Part shown: in pieces, positions 1 through 8,280 of the stretch
Position numbering within the stretch: the first letter of the stretch is position 1
How the letters are laid out: each line of letters opens with the position of its first letter
Assembly: GCF_032121415.1 (NCBI RefSeq)
Contig: NZ_CP135079.1
Coordinates: forward strand, 2,294,001-2,358,000
Length of the DNA stretch: 64,000 nucleotides
From: Streptomyces parvus
GTDB taxonomy: Bacteria > Actinomycetota > Actinomycetes > Streptomycetales > Streptomycetaceae
Reading direction: 5' to 3'
The notes under the pieces: generated by a model
What the model saw: only the letters and a program-made list of their open reading frames with translations
What the model was told of the DNA's origin: nothing
Database searches by the model: none
Position numbers and translations under genes: made by a program

Positions 1-4
1 GAGT

Positions 5-20
5 CTGAGCAAGCGCTTAG
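5..20. promoter_or_regulatory. Candidate TetR-type operator upstream of acyl-CoA dehydrogenase
   Basis: An inverted repeat CTGAGC-N4-GCTTAG (5 of 6 positions symmetric) surrounds the perfect 8-mer AAGCGCTT, 38 nt before the GTG start of the dehydrogenase. Related palindromes (AnCAAGnnCTTGnT) are bound by TetR-family regulators of acyl-CoA and sterol catabolism such as KstR2. The upstream flank lies outside the window, so promoter context is unknown. Confidence 0.4.
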
Positions 21-57
21 CCATGGACGAACCGACTGCCGACCTAGGAGGCATCCC

Positions 58-1215
58 GTGCGCCGTACGGTATTCAACGAGGACCACGAGGCGTTCCGGG
101 AGACCATCCGCGCCTTCATCGCGGCCGAGGTCGTGCCGGTCTACGACGAGTGGTTCGCCGCGGGCCAGGCTCCGCGCGACTTCTACCTCAAGCTGGGCGA
201 GCTGGGCGTCTTCGGCATCGAGGTCGACGAGGAGTACGGCGGCGCGGGCATCGACTCGCACAAGTACGAGGCCGTCATCTACGAGGAGACCGCCCGCGCC
301 GGCGTCTCCTTCGGCGGCTCCGGCGTGCACACGCTGCTCGGCCTGCCCTACATCAAGATGCTCGCCACCGACGAGCAGAAGAAGCGCTGGCTGCCGAAGT
401 TCGCGAGCGGTGAGGAGATGTGGGCCCTCGCGATGACCGAGCCGGGCACCGGCTCCGACGTCGCGGGCATGAAGACCACCGCCAAGCTCTCCGAGGACGG
501 CACCCATTACGTCCTCAACGGTGCGAAGACCTTCATCACCGGCGGCGTCCACGCCGACCGCGTCATCGTCTGCGCCCGTACCGCCGCCCCGCGCGAGGAC
601 GACCGCCGCTTCGGCATCTCCCTCTTCGCCGTCGACACGAAGTCCGAGGGCTACTCGGTCGGCCGCAAGCTCGACAAGCTGGGCCTGAAGGTCTCCGACA
701 CCGCCGAGCTGGCGTTCGTCGACGTCAAGGTCCCGGCCGAGGACCTCATGGGCGAGGAGAACAAGGGCTTCGGCTACCTCGGCACCAACCTGGCCTCCGA
801 GCGCTGGGGCATCGCCTTCGGCGCGTACGCCCAGGCCGCGGCGGCCGTCCGGTTCGCCAAGGAGTACGTCCAGGACCGCACGGTCTTCGGCAAGACCGTC
901 GCCTCGTTCCAGAACACCAAGTTCGAGCTGGCCGCCTGCCAGGCCGAGGTGGACGCGGCCCAGGCCGTCGCCGACCGCGCGCTGGAGGCCCTGGACGCCG
1001 GTGAGCTGACGGCGGCGGAGGCCGCCTCCGCGAAGCTGTTCTGCACCGAGGTCGCGCACCGCGTCATCGACCGCTGCCTCCAGCTGCACGGCGGCTACGG
1101 CTTCATGAACGAGTACCCGATCGCCCGCCTGTACGCGGACAACCGCGTCAACCGCATCTACGGCGGCACCAGCGAGGTCATGAAGTCGATCATCGCCAAG
1201 TCCATGGGTCTGTAA
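58..1215 (+). CDS. Acyl-CoA dehydrogenase (LCAD-like)
   Basis: FAD-dependent oxidation of an acyl-CoA to the 2-enoyl-CoA, first step of beta-oxidation or branched acyl breakdown. The 385 residues have the usual family length, with the N-terminal helical domain, middle beta domain (MTEPGTGSDVAG) and C-terminal helical domain (LHGGYGFMNEYP). The C-terminal motif reads IYGGTSEVM, with Gly where SCAD/MCAD enzymes carry the catalytic Glu; as in LCAD and isovaleryl enzymes the base is then probably the Glu of LASERW. The GTG start at 58 has an AGGAGG box at 46-51, 6 nt away. A thioesterase follows 18 nt downstream, so the two may be co-transcribed. Substrate is not determined. Confidence 0.93.
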   Translation: MRRTVFNEDHEAFRETIRAFIAAEVVPVYDEWFAAGQAPRDFYLKLGELGVFGIEVDEEYGGAGIDSHKYEAVIYEETARAGVSFGGSGVHTLLGLPYIKMLATDEQKKRWLPKFASGEEMWALAMTEPGTGSDVAGMKTTAKLSEDGTHYVLNGAKTFITGGVHADRVIVCARTAAPREDDRRFGISLFAVDTKSEGYSVGRKLDKLGLKVSDTAELAFVDVKVPAEDLMGEENKGFGYLGTNLASERWGIAFGAYAQAAAAVRFAKEYVQDRTVFGKTVASFQNTKFELAACQAEVDAAQAVADRALEALDAGELTAAEAASAKLFCTEVAHRVIDRCLQLHGGYGFMNEYPIARLYADNRVNRIYGGTSEVMKSIIAKSMGL

Positions 1216-1233
1216 GGGATTACCTTTCCCTCC

Positions 1234-2118
1234 ATGAACGAGAGTCCCGACCCCCTGCTCGATCTGCTCCACCTGCTCGACCTGGAGCAGATCGAGCGGG
1301 ACATCTTCCGGGGCGAGAGCCGCAGCGCGCTCGTACCCCGGGTGTTCGGCGGCCAGGTCGCGGCCCAGGCGCTCGTCGCCGCGGGCCGCACCGTCCCCGC
1401 CGACCGGGGAGCCCACTCCCTGCACTCCTACTTCCTGCGGACCGGCGACCCCGGCGCGCCCATCGTCTACACCGTCGACCGCATCCGCGACGGGAAGTCC
1501 TTCACCACCCGCCGCGTCGTCGCCGTCCAGCACGGGCAGCCGGTCTTCCACCTCTCCGCGTCCTTCCAGACGCACGAGGAGGGCATGGAGCACCAGGCCC
1601 CGATGCCCGCCGCCCCGGACCCGGAGACCCTGCCGACGGCCGCCGAGATGCTGCCCCGGTACGCGGACCGCTTCAGCGATCCGGGGGTCGTGGACCGGCT
1701 GATCGAGGCGCGGCAGGCGGTGGACCTGCGGTACGTGGACGCGCCACCGTTCGGCACGGTGGGCGAGCCGCGCGAACCCCGCTCCCAGGTGTGGTTCCGG
1801 ACCAACGGCAAGCTCGCCGACGACCCGCTGCTGCACGTCTGCATGGCGACGTACGTCTCCGACATGACCCTGCTCGACTCGGTGCTCCTCGCCCACGGGC
1901 GGGGCGGCTGGGCGGTCGGGGACGTGGTCGGGGCCAGCCTGGACCACGCGATGTGGTTCCACCGGCCGTTCCGGGCGGACGAGTGGCTGCTGTACGACCA
2001 GGAGTCGCCGTCGGCCTCCGGTGGCCGGGGACTGGGCCAGGCCCGTATCTACACCGCCGACGGCCGCCTCGCGATCACGGTCATCCAGGAAGGCGTCGTC
2101 CGTATCCCGCGAGGATGA
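1234..2118 (+). CDS. tesB: Acyl-CoA thioesterase II (TesB family)
   Basis: Hydrolyses acyl-CoA to free acid and CoA in the cytoplasm. The 294 residues fit the TesB double-hotdog fold: an N-terminal hotdog with FGGQVAAQALVAA near residue 35 and HSLHSYFLRTGDP, and a C-terminal hotdog with LDHAMWFHRPFRADEWLLY and a GRGLGQARIYTADGRLA ending. It starts with ATG 18 nt after the dehydrogenase stop with only a weak GGGA ribosome site, which suggests translational coupling. Overflow relief of acyl-CoA pools is the usual role; the specific substrate is inferred only from the neighbour. Confidence 0.92.
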   Translation: MNESPDPLLDLLHLLDLEQIERDIFRGESRSALVPRVFGGQVAAQALVAAGRTVPADRGAHSLHSYFLRTGDPGAPIVYTVDRIRDGKSFTTRRVVAVQHGQPVFHLSASFQTHEEGMEHQAPMPAAPDPETLPTAAEMLPRYADRFSDPGVVDRLIEARQAVDLRYVDAPPFGTVGEPREPRSQVWFRTNGKLADDPLLHVCMATYVSDMTLLDSVLLAHGRGGWAVGDVVGASLDHAMWFHRPFRADEWLLYDQESPSASGGRGLGQARIYTADGRLAITVIQEGVVRIPRG

Positions 2119-2156
2119 GCGGCCTCCGAAGCCGCGATTCCGACATACTCCCCACC

Positions 2157-3125
2157 ATGAGCGACGCGAAAGCCGACAAGACAGCTGACGGTGGGGAGTC
2201 CGCCTTCACCGTGATCGTGGCGGCCCTCGCCAACCTCGGTATCGCGGTGGCCAAGGCAGTAGCCGGTCTGATCAGCGGCTCCAGCGCGATGCTCTCCGAG
2301 GCTGCCCACTCGGTCGCCGACACCGTCACCGAGGTCATGCTCCTCACCGCCCTCAAGCGGAGCGGGAAGCCGGCGGACGAGGACCACCCCCTCGGCTACG
2401 GCCCCGAGCGCTACATCTGGGCGATGCTCGCCTCCATCGCCACCTTCGTCGGCGGGGCCGTCTTCTCGGTCTACGACGGGGTGCACACCCTGGTCGCGGG
2501 CGAGGAGCTGGGCGACCCGCTCATCTCCTACATCGTCCTGGCCGTCGCCTTCCTGCTGGAGGGCTACTCGCTGCGCACCGGGGTCAAGCAGGTGCGGCGC
2601 GAGGCGTCCCGGCTGCGGGTGCCGGACACGTACTACCTGCGCCACACCCCCGACACGGCCGTGAAAGCCGTCGTGATGGAGGATTCGGCGGCCCTGATCG
2701 GCCTGCTGCTGGCGGCGGGCGGGCTGCTGGGCGGGCAGCTCTCCGGCTCGGGCGTCTGGGACGGGATCGCGTCCTGCCTGATCGGTCTGCTGCTCGTCTA
2801 CGTCGCCTGGGTGCTCGGCCGGTCCAACGCCCAGCTGCTCATCGGGCGGCCCCTGCCCGCGGCGGTGCGTTCCGCGGTGCGCGAGGAGCTGCTGTCGGTG
2901 CCCCACATCGTGGAGGTCCTGGAGCTGACCACGTTGATCCAGGGCCCGGACGAGATCCTGATCGCCGCGAAGATCGACTTCCGGGACATGGCCACCGCGG
3001 CGGAGGTCGAGTGGGCCTGCGAGGAGGCGGAGGCCCAGTTGCGCGGGCGGTTCCCGTCGGTCCGGCGGGTGTATCTGGACCCGACGCCGGGGCGGGCGCA
3101 GCGGCTGCGGCACCCGGAGCGCTGA
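2157..3125 (+). CDS. Cation diffusion facilitator (CDF) transporter
   Basis: A 322-residue inner-membrane exporter of divalent metal (Zn, Co, Fe or Mn class) by proton antiport. About six hydrophobic segments are visible. The first carries the family motif SAMLSEAAHSVADT, with the H-x3-D metal site, and a later one carries MEDSAALIG. A soluble C-terminal ferredoxin-like domain follows (VPHIVEVLELTTLIQGPDEI, then AKIDFRD). I chose ATG 2157 because the first transmembrane helix begins about 20 residues later; the frame is open further upstream but only as a shadow of the thioesterase gene. Metal specificity cannot be read from the sequence. Confidence 0.9.
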   Translation: MSDAKADKTADGGESAFTVIVAALANLGIAVAKAVAGLISGSSAMLSEAAHSVADTVTEVMLLTALKRSGKPADEDHPLGYGPERYIWAMLASIATFVGGAVFSVYDGVHTLVAGEELGDPLISYIVLAVAFLLEGYSLRTGVKQVRREASRLRVPDTYYLRHTPDTAVKAVVMEDSAALIGLLLAAGGLLGGQLSGSGVWDGIASCLIGLLLVYVAWVLGRSNAQLLIGRPLPAAVRSAVREELLSVPHIVEVLELTTLIQGPDEILIAAKIDFRDMATAAEVEWACEEAEAQLRGRFPSVRRVYLDPTPGRAQRLRHPER

Positions 3126-3294
3126 CGCCCGGGACGCCGGACGTCGTGGGTGATGCACCTCAACTGCGCGCGCGTACAACCCTTTCGCTCCGTCGACGAT
3201 CAAGACTGTGCGGTCGCTGCGACCGTGCGCGGTTGCGGGTCCGCCCTTTCACGGCCTGCGCCCGCCCGCCGATAGTCGATCACGGAGACTCCTC

Positions 3295-4218
3295 ATGTCC
3301 CAGCACTCCCGCAAGAAGCTGACGTCCGGCAAGAAGGTGATCCTGGGCGTCAGCGCACTGGCCGCCTCCGGGCTCGCCGTCGGCCTGCTCGTCACACCGG
3401 CCGCGGTGGCGGAGGGGACCGGTGCGGCCGAGGCGCAGAAGCAGAGCAAGGCCGCGGCCGCCGACGCGTCGGCGGCGAAGACCGCCGCGCCCAGCGCTTC
3501 GGCCGCGAGAACCGCCGCCTCCACGGTGGTCTCCGGCGTCACCGTCAACGGGAGCAACAGCGCCGGCGTCGGAACGACGAACACGCAGACGATCACCGTG
3601 AAGTGGAAGATCAGCGGCGGGTCGAAGCTCTACGGCAGCCACGCGTCGATCTGGCGCGGCACCGACCGCGACGGCGGACTGAAGCGGTTCATCAACTCCG
3701 AGCAGTTCGATGCGGACACCGACCCCTGCGCTCCGTCCGGCGACGCCACGTTCAGCTGCACGGCCACCTTCAGGATGGACCCCCGGAGCGACCTGACTAA
3801 CGAGGATGCCGGAGCCTGGAAGATCTCCCTCTGGGCAGTCACCGACGCAGTCACCGACGTGCGCACCGACAACGCCAAGACCTGGTACCTCAAGCGCTGG
3901 TCCCGGCTGAGCAGCAACGCGGCCCCCGAGCCCGTCGCCAAGGGCAGGACGATCACGATCACCGGCAAGTTGGAGCGCGCCAACTGGGACACCCACAAGT
4001 ACGCCGGCTACACCCAGCAGACCGTCCGCCTCCAGGAGCGTTCGCTGACCGGCTCGTACGCCACCACCAGCAGTCACCGCACCGGCACCGGCAGCCAGGC
4101 GGGCGTCGAGAAGAAGACGCGCACCGCCACTGCCGACCGCTGCTACCGCTACATGTTCGAGGGCACCTCCACCACGCCGCCGGTCACCGCCACCGGTGAC
4201 TGCGTGGACGTGCGCTGA
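3295..4218 (+). CDS. Secreted protein of unknown function
   Basis: A 307-residue protein with a clear Sec signal: KKLTSGKK, a hydrophobic stretch around residues 14-32, then an AVAEG cleavage region. An Ala/Ser/Lys-rich linker of about 50 residues follows. The mature part looks like two beta-rich modules: VSGVTVNGSNS to WAVTDAVTDVRTDNAKTWYL, then PVAKGRTITITGKLERANWD to the end, the second resembling Ig-like or surface-adhesion repeats. The two Cys pairs (DPCAPSGDATFSC and DRCYRY...GDCVDV) suit extracellular disulfides. GGAG at 3284-3287 supports ATG 3295. I do not recognise a function. Confidence 0.85.
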   Translation: MSQHSRKKLTSGKKVILGVSALAASGLAVGLLVTPAAVAEGTGAAEAQKQSKAAAADASAAKTAAPSASAARTAASTVVSGVTVNGSNSAGVGTTNTQTITVKWKISGGSKLYGSHASIWRGTDRDGGLKRFINSEQFDADTDPCAPSGDATFSCTATFRMDPRSDLTNEDAGAWKISLWAVTDAVTDVRTDNAKTWYLKRWSRLSSNAAPEPVAKGRTITITGKLERANWDTHKYAGYTQQTVRLQERSLTGSYATTSSHRTGTGSQAGVEKKTRTATADRCYRYMFEGTSTTPPVTATGDCVDVR

Positions 4219-4222
4219 GCCC

Positions 4223-4249
4223 GCTGACCCGGCCGGCCACCGGGTCAGC
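4223..4249. terminator. Bidirectional terminator hairpin
   Basis: Perfect 10-bp stem GCTGACCCGG (4223-4232) / CCGGGTCAGC (4240-4249) with a 7-nt loop. It lies between the convergent secreted-protein and phosphatase-like genes. Confidence 0.75.
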
Positions 4250-4282
4250 GAGGTGACGGGCCACGTCGCGGAGCCGGCGCCC

Positions 4283-5080
4283 CTACGCGACGGACTCCTC
4301 CTCCAGCAGCCCCGCCGCGTGCAGCAGGTAGTCCGTCATCGGGTCGTAGAAGCGCGGGTCGGTGACGTGGTCGTCCAGCGGGACCGTGACCTGGAGGGTG
4401 CCCTCCGACTCGCCGAGGAAGAGGGCCGGGTCGTTGCAGTCGGCGTACCCGATCGCGTCCAGCCCCCGCTGTCCCGCGCAGCCCGCCCAGCCGTGGTCGG
4501 CCACGACCAGGTCGGGCAGCGGGCGGCCGAGATGGGCCATGGCGTCGAGGATGGCGGCCATCGGGGCCGGGGAGTGGGTGTGCCAGAGGGTCGCGCCGCG
4601 TTCCAGCATCGCGACGTCGGCGAACTGGAAGACCATGCCCTCGTCGGCGATCAGCCCGGACGGGATGCGGACGATCTCGCAGCCGGCCCGGCGCAGCGCG
4701 TCCGCCGTCTGCCGGTGCACGTCCAGCAGGCCGCCGGGGTGCCCGGTGGCGAACAGGACCCGCTCACCGCCGTCGGCGGCCTTGCGCAGACGGGCCGCCA
4801 TCCGCTCCAGGGCGTCGACCGTCAGTTCCGGGTCGATGGTGTCCTGGCCCTGCCGGTGCGCGGGATCGTCGTTCACCCCGCAGCGCTCGGCCATGACGGC
4901 GAGGACGTCCTGCTCGTCGGTCCAGCGGTCGCCGAGCTCCAGACCGAGCCAGTAGTGGCGGTCGCCGTTGGCGAGCTTGCGGTAGTGGGAGAGGTTGTTG
5001 TCGCGTGGCGTGGCGACGTCCCCCGCGATACGCGTACGGACGAGGTGGTCGACGAGGGCGGCGCGGCTGGGTATCGGCAT
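4283..5080 (-). CDS. Phosphatase-like conserved actinobacterial protein
   Basis: A 265-residue cytoplasmic protein usually annotated as a phosphatase in Streptomyces genomes; the reaction is not established. Visible motifs are TPRDNNLSHYRKLANGDRHY near the N-terminus, VLFATGHPGGLLDVH around 110-125, HTHSPAPMAAILD around 168 and LVVADHGWAGCAGQRG around 193. The Gly-His-Pro, His-Thr-His and Asp-His pairs could be metal or phosphate ligands. On the minus strand a CACAAT -10-like box sits 6 nt before the ATG, suggesting a leaderless transcript. It lies downstream of, and in tandem with, the TetR gene. Confidence 0.6.
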   Translation of the reverse strand: MPIPSRAALVDHLVRTRIAGDVATPRDNNLSHYRKLANGDRHYWLGLELGDRWTDEQDVLAVMAERCGVNDDPAHRQGQDTIDPELTVDALERMAARLRKAADGGERVLFATGHPGGLLDVHRQTADALRRAGCEIVRIPSGLIADEGMVFQFADVAMLERGATLWHTHSPAPMAAILDAMAHLGRPLPDLVVADHGWAGCAGQRGLDAIGYADCNDPALFLGESEGTLQVTVPLDDHVTDPRFYDPMTDYLLHAAGLLEEESVA

Positions 5081-5146
5081 GGACCCATTGTGCCGTCCGG
5101 TGTGCGGACCGTGCCCGGTTCCTGATCAACGGAGAGGGCACGGCCG

Positions 5147-5716
5147 TCAGGGGCTCGGGGGGCTCGGGCTGAGCCCTTCGACGGCGAGGGCGAAGAGGCG
5201 GCCGGCCTGGACGGACGGTTCGGTGTGGTGCTCGGTGGCCAGAGCGATGCCGACGGCGAGGGTCAGCAGATCGTGGAAGGTGGTGCCCGGCCTGACCGAC
5301 CCGTCGCGCAGGGCCCGGCGGAGCAGCGGCGTGGCCGCGTCCTCGATCACCGCGCCGCAGGAGTGCTGCCCGGGGGCGTCGGTGGGGGGCTCGAAGGTCA
5401 GGGCGTCGGCGAGGCCGCGGGCGCCCACGGCGTACGCGAGGAGGCCGTGCAGCCACTCCAGCAGGGCGGCGCGGCTGTCTTCGGCGCGGCTCAGCTCGTC
5501 GGCGCGCTCGCACAGGGCCTGGATGCGGGTCCGGAAGACGGCTTCGAGCAGGGCCTGCCGGGTGGGGAAGTGGCGGCGCACGGTGGCGGAGCCGACGCCT
5601 GCCGTGCGGGCGACCTGTTCGAGGGAGGCGGCAGCCCCGTGCTGGGCGACCTCGGCCTCGGCCACGGCGAGGATGCGGCTGTAGTTGCGGCGGGCGTCCG
5701 CGCGCTGACCGGTCAC
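5147..5716 (-). CDS. TetR/AcrR family transcriptional regulator
   Basis: 189 residues with an N-terminal helix-turn-helix (RRNYSRILAVAEAEVAQHG, then SLEQVARTAGVGSATVRRHF) and a C-terminal ligand-binding domain. The GTG start at 5716 has GGGAGA upstream (minus strand), preferred over an open frame reaching 5764. It is divergent from the NmrA-family gene, and a perfect inverted repeat at 5769-5789 lies between them. It probably represses itself and that gene; this is an inference from arrangement. The ligand is unknown. Confidence 0.9.
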   Translation of the reverse strand: MTGQRADARRNYSRILAVAEAEVAQHGAAASLEQVARTAGVGSATVRRHFPTRQALLEAVFRTRIQALCERADELSRAEDSRAALLEWLHGLLAYAVGARGLADALTFEPPTDAPGQHSCGAVIEDAATPLLRRALRDGSVRPGTTFHDLLTLAVGIALATEHHTEPSVQAGRLFALAVEGLSPSPPSP

Positions 5717-5768
5717 TTTCTCTCCCTGTTTGCTAAGTGGTGGGCCCCGCCATATCGTAGCCAACGAG

Positions 5769-5789
5769 AAACGGCGGACCCCGCCGTTT
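5769..5789. promoter_or_regulatory. Candidate TetR operator between tetR and NmrA gene
   Basis: Perfect 9-bp arms AAACGGCGG / CCGCCGTTT separated by ACC, in the 158-nt divergent intergenic region. Size and shape fit a TetR dimer site. It lies 53 nt upstream of the TetR start and 85 nt upstream of the NmrA-family start. Confidence 0.65.
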
Positions 5790-5874
5790 TACGGCTGCGT
5801 GACGCCGGCAGGAGAGTGCGGGTCGTCCACAGGAGGTGCGCCCGGCATTCGCCCGAACAAGAGGAGCCATCACC

Positions 5875-6786
5875 ATGGCATCGGAATCCGCCCCCGTACT
5901 GGTCACCGGAGCCACCGGCCGCCAGGGCGGGGCCACCGCCCGGGCCCTGCTGGCCGCCGGCATGCCGGTGCGCGCGCTGGTGCGCGACCCGCACACGCGG
6001 CGCGCGAAGGACGTCGAGGCGCTGGGCGTCGAGCTGGTGACCGGGGACCTGACCGACCGGTCCTCGCTGGACGCGCCCTGCTCGGGCGTCCGGGCCGTGT
6101 TCTCGGTGCAGATGCCGCCGATGGACGCGAGCGGCGTCGACTTCGCGGGGGAACGGGCGCAGGCGGCCAACCTGATCGAGGCGGCGCGGGCGGCCGGCGT
6201 GCCCCAGTTCGTCCAGTCCTCGACCAGCGGCGTCGGGACTCACACGCGGACGCCCGGCTGGGCCGAGGGCCGCTGGGCCGCGATGACCCCGTACTTCGAC
6301 ACCAAGGAGGCGATCCTGGAGCAGGTGCGCGGAGCGGGTTTCGCCCGCTGGGCCGTGGTCAAGCCCGCGTTCTTCATGGAGAACCTCCCCCAACTGGCGC
6401 CGAACGGGCCCGAAGGCGGCCTGGCGACGGTGATACGGCCGGACACGGTCCTGGCGCTGGTGGCGAGCGAGGACATCGGCGCGGCCGTCGCGCACGCCGT
6501 ACAGGAGCCGGACCGGTTCCACGGGGTGGAGCTGGAGCTGGCGGGCGACCGCCTCACGATGGCGGAGGTCGCCGAGGTGCTGTCCACGGCCTGGGGCGTA
6601 CCGGTGACGGCCCCGTCGATGGACCTCGACGAGGCGCTCGCGGCGGGGATGCCCACCTGGGGCGCCGGTCATCTGTGGAGCAACGCCATCACCCAGCCGG
6701 CCCGCCCCGAGCTCGCACGGGAACTCGGCATTCCGGTGACCTCGTTCGCCACCTGGGCGCACCGGCACCTGACGCCGGCGACCTGA
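5875..6786 (+). CDS. NmrA-family NAD(P)-binding protein
   Basis: A 303-residue atypical short-chain dehydrogenase. The Rossmann motif VTGATGRQGGATARALL is at the N-terminus, followed by VRALVRD (dinucleotide ribose region) and a VQSSTSGVG strand near residue 115. NmrA/QOR2-type proteins sense NAD(P) or reduce quinones, and the sequence does not tell which. GAGGAG at 5861-5866 supports ATG 5875. It is divergent from a TetR gene and probably controlled by it through the 5769-5789 repeat. Confidence 0.88.
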   Translation: MASESAPVLVTGATGRQGGATARALLAAGMPVRALVRDPHTRRAKDVEALGVELVTGDLTDRSSLDAPCSGVRAVFSVQMPPMDASGVDFAGERAQAANLIEAARAAGVPQFVQSSTSGVGTHTRTPGWAEGRWAAMTPYFDTKEAILEQVRGAGFARWAVVKPAFFMENLPQLAPNGPEGGLATVIRPDTVLALVASEDIGAAVAHAVQEPDRFHGVELELAGDRLTMAEVAEVLSTAWGVPVTAPSMDLDEALAAGMPTWGAGHLWSNAITQPARPELARELGIPVTSFATWAHRHLTPAT

Positions 6787-6844
6787 GGGGGACGGCCCGA
6801 GGACAGCGATCCGGCAGCGGTCCGGGCGCCGTACACCGGGCGTC

Positions 6845-7510
6845 CTACGACACCGCGGTGAGGACCGTCACGACGGTCACCGCGGAGATCGCCGCCTGGA
6901 GATTGCGGATCGCCTCGCCCACGCTCACGCCCGCCCAGTGGCCCTCGGCGATCTCGGCCATGCGCGGGGCGACCTGCTTCTTCGGCAGGGCGGGGAAGGC
7001 CTGGCGGTGCATGCCCGTGGCGTGCACCAGGGCGACGAGCGCGCCGGTGCGGGCGTCCGGCTCGGCGCCCTCCAGCACCGCGGCGGCCAGCCGGGCGCGC
7101 AGCTCCCGCTCGACGGTTCCGTCGGCCTCCGGGTAGCGGCGCACCGGGAAGACGCCGAGGGCGCGGTGCTTCTCCTCGGTCACCAGGCCGCGGGCGACGA
7201 GGCTGTCCACGACGTCCTGGGAGCCCTTGGCGTGGTCCCGGGTCAGCCAGTCGGTCACCTTGCGGCTGCTGGAAGCCCCGTGGACCCAGCGCGTGAGCCG
7301 GTCGAGCCGGCCGTCCAGGAGGGCGTCGCCGGTCGGGGTCGGGTCGAAGACCTCGACGCGGCCGCCCCTCACCGTGACGCGCCCCGCCATGACCAGCTCC
7401 AGGAGCATGCCGGCCGCCACGCCCCAGCGGGCGGCGGTCTCGCCCTTGGCCGCGCCGGTCTCGTCGTCCAGCGACAGCAGCATGATCTCTTCACCCAGTG
7501 AGACGGTCAT
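6845..7510 (-). CDS. GPP34 (GOLPH3/Vps74-like) family protein
   Basis: A 221-residue bacterial member of the Golgi phosphoprotein 3 family. The N-terminus EEIMLLSLDDETGA and the following all-helical pattern with WGVAAGMLLELVMAGRV are characteristic, as is the WLTRDHAKGSQDVVDSLVARG segment. Eukaryotic members bind PI4P; in actinobacteria the role is unknown and a lipid or membrane link is only an inference. A hydrophobic C-terminal tail (AISAVTVVTVLTAVS) could be membrane-associated. GGGAG upstream supports the ATG. It lies in tandem, 100 nt after the next TetR gene. Confidence 0.88.
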   Translation of the reverse strand: MTVSLGEEIMLLSLDDETGAAKGETAARWGVAAGMLLELVMAGRVTVRGGRVEVFDPTPTGDALLDGRLDRLTRWVHGASSSRKVTDWLTRDHAKGSQDVVDSLVARGLVTEEKHRALGVFPVRRYPEADGTVERELRARLAAAVLEGAEPDARTGALVALVHATGMHRQAFPALPKKQVAPRMAEIAEGHWAGVSVGEAIRNLQAAISAVTVVTVLTAVS

Positions 7511-7610
7511 GGTGCGGCTCCCCGATTCGTGGCGTGTCGACCGGACAGACGTACGTACCCCGTCCGTGGTTGCCCGGAACCCGGGGTGGCCCGGAAGAGC
7601 GGGCCGCCGC

Positions 7611-8228
7611 TCAGGAAGGTTCCGCCGCGGCGAAGGCGCCCCGGGCCAGCCGGTGCAGCAGGGCGGCGGTCGCCGCGCGGCCGGGCAGGGCGTCGGGGCG
7701 GGCCAGGTGCGGGGTGGAGTTCAGCAGGCCGAAGACGGCGTGCACGGTGACGCGGGCCCGGTTCTCGGCCAGCGACGGGTAGAGGGCGCGGACGACGCCG
7801 ACCCAGACCTCGACGTACTCGCGCTGGAGCCGGCGCACCCGCTTGCGGTCCGTGTCGCGCAGCCGGTCCAGCTCCCGGTCGTGGAGGGTGATCAGGGGGC
7901 GGTCGTCGAGGGCGAAGTCGATATGGCCCTCGATGAGCGCGTCCAGGAGCGCCTCCGGGGAGCCGTCGCCCCGGGCCGCGTCCTCCGAGACCCGCAGCCG
8001 TCCGCCCTCCAGCAGGCGTTCGCTGATGCCCACCAGCAGTTCGGCGAGCATCGCGTCCTTGCCGGGGAAGTGGCGGTAGAGGCCGGGGCCGCTGATTCCG
8101 ACGGCGGCGCCTATCTCGTCGACGCCGACACCGTGGAAGCCGCGCTCGGCGAAGAGGCGGGCGGCCTCCCGGAGGATCTGCTCGCGGCGGGTGGGGGCCG
8201 CGACGCGGGCGGCGGCATGGGTGCTCAT
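7611..8228 (-). CDS. TetR-family regulator of the acyl-CoA carboxylase operon
   Basis: 205 residues with HTH RREQILREAARLFAERGFHG, then VDEIGAAVGISGPGLYRHF, and a TetR C-terminal domain. It is divergent from the carboxylase/HMG-CoA lyase/dehydrogenase operon, the classic place for a local repressor. There is no Shine-Dalgarno sequence. A minus-strand TAGAAT box (8242 to 8237) ends 8 nt before the ATG, so the mRNA is probably leaderless. The palindrome at 8252-8267 falls in the -35 zone of this promoter, predicting autorepression. The inducer is likely an acyl-CoA of leucine or fatty-acid breakdown (inferred). Confidence 0.9.
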   Translation of the reverse strand: MSTHAAARVAAPTRREQILREAARLFAERGFHGVGVDEIGAAVGISGPGLYRHFPGKDAMLAELLVGISERLLEGGRLRVSEDAARGDGSPEALLDALIEGHIDFALDDRPLITLHDRELDRLRDTDRKRVRRLQREYVEVWVGVVRALYPSLAENRARVTVHAVFGLLNSTPHLARPDALPGRAATAALLHRLARGAFAAAEPS

Positions 8229-8236
8229 GAGGATTC

Positions 8237-8242
8237 ATTCTA
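8237..8242 (-). promoter_or_regulatory. -10 box of leaderless tetR promoter
   Basis: TAGAAT on the minus strand, 8 nt upstream of the tetR ATG. Initiation 6-8 nt downstream would be at or next to the start codon. The -35 region is weak and covered by the first palindrome. Confidence 0.5.
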
Positions 8243-8251
8243 GACAGGGTC

Positions 8252-8267
8252 GTTAGCGGTCGTTAAC
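8252..8267. promoter_or_regulatory. Operator 1 of the carboxylase-operon TetR
   Basis: The 16-bp sequence GTTAGCGGTCGTTAAC is a near-palindrome, related to a second copy 29 bp away. Shared consensus GTTA(A/G)CG(G/C)TC(A/G)TTAAC. It overlaps the -35 zone of the leaderless tetR promoter. Confidence 0.65.
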
Positions 8268-8280
8268 CTGAGGGAAACGC

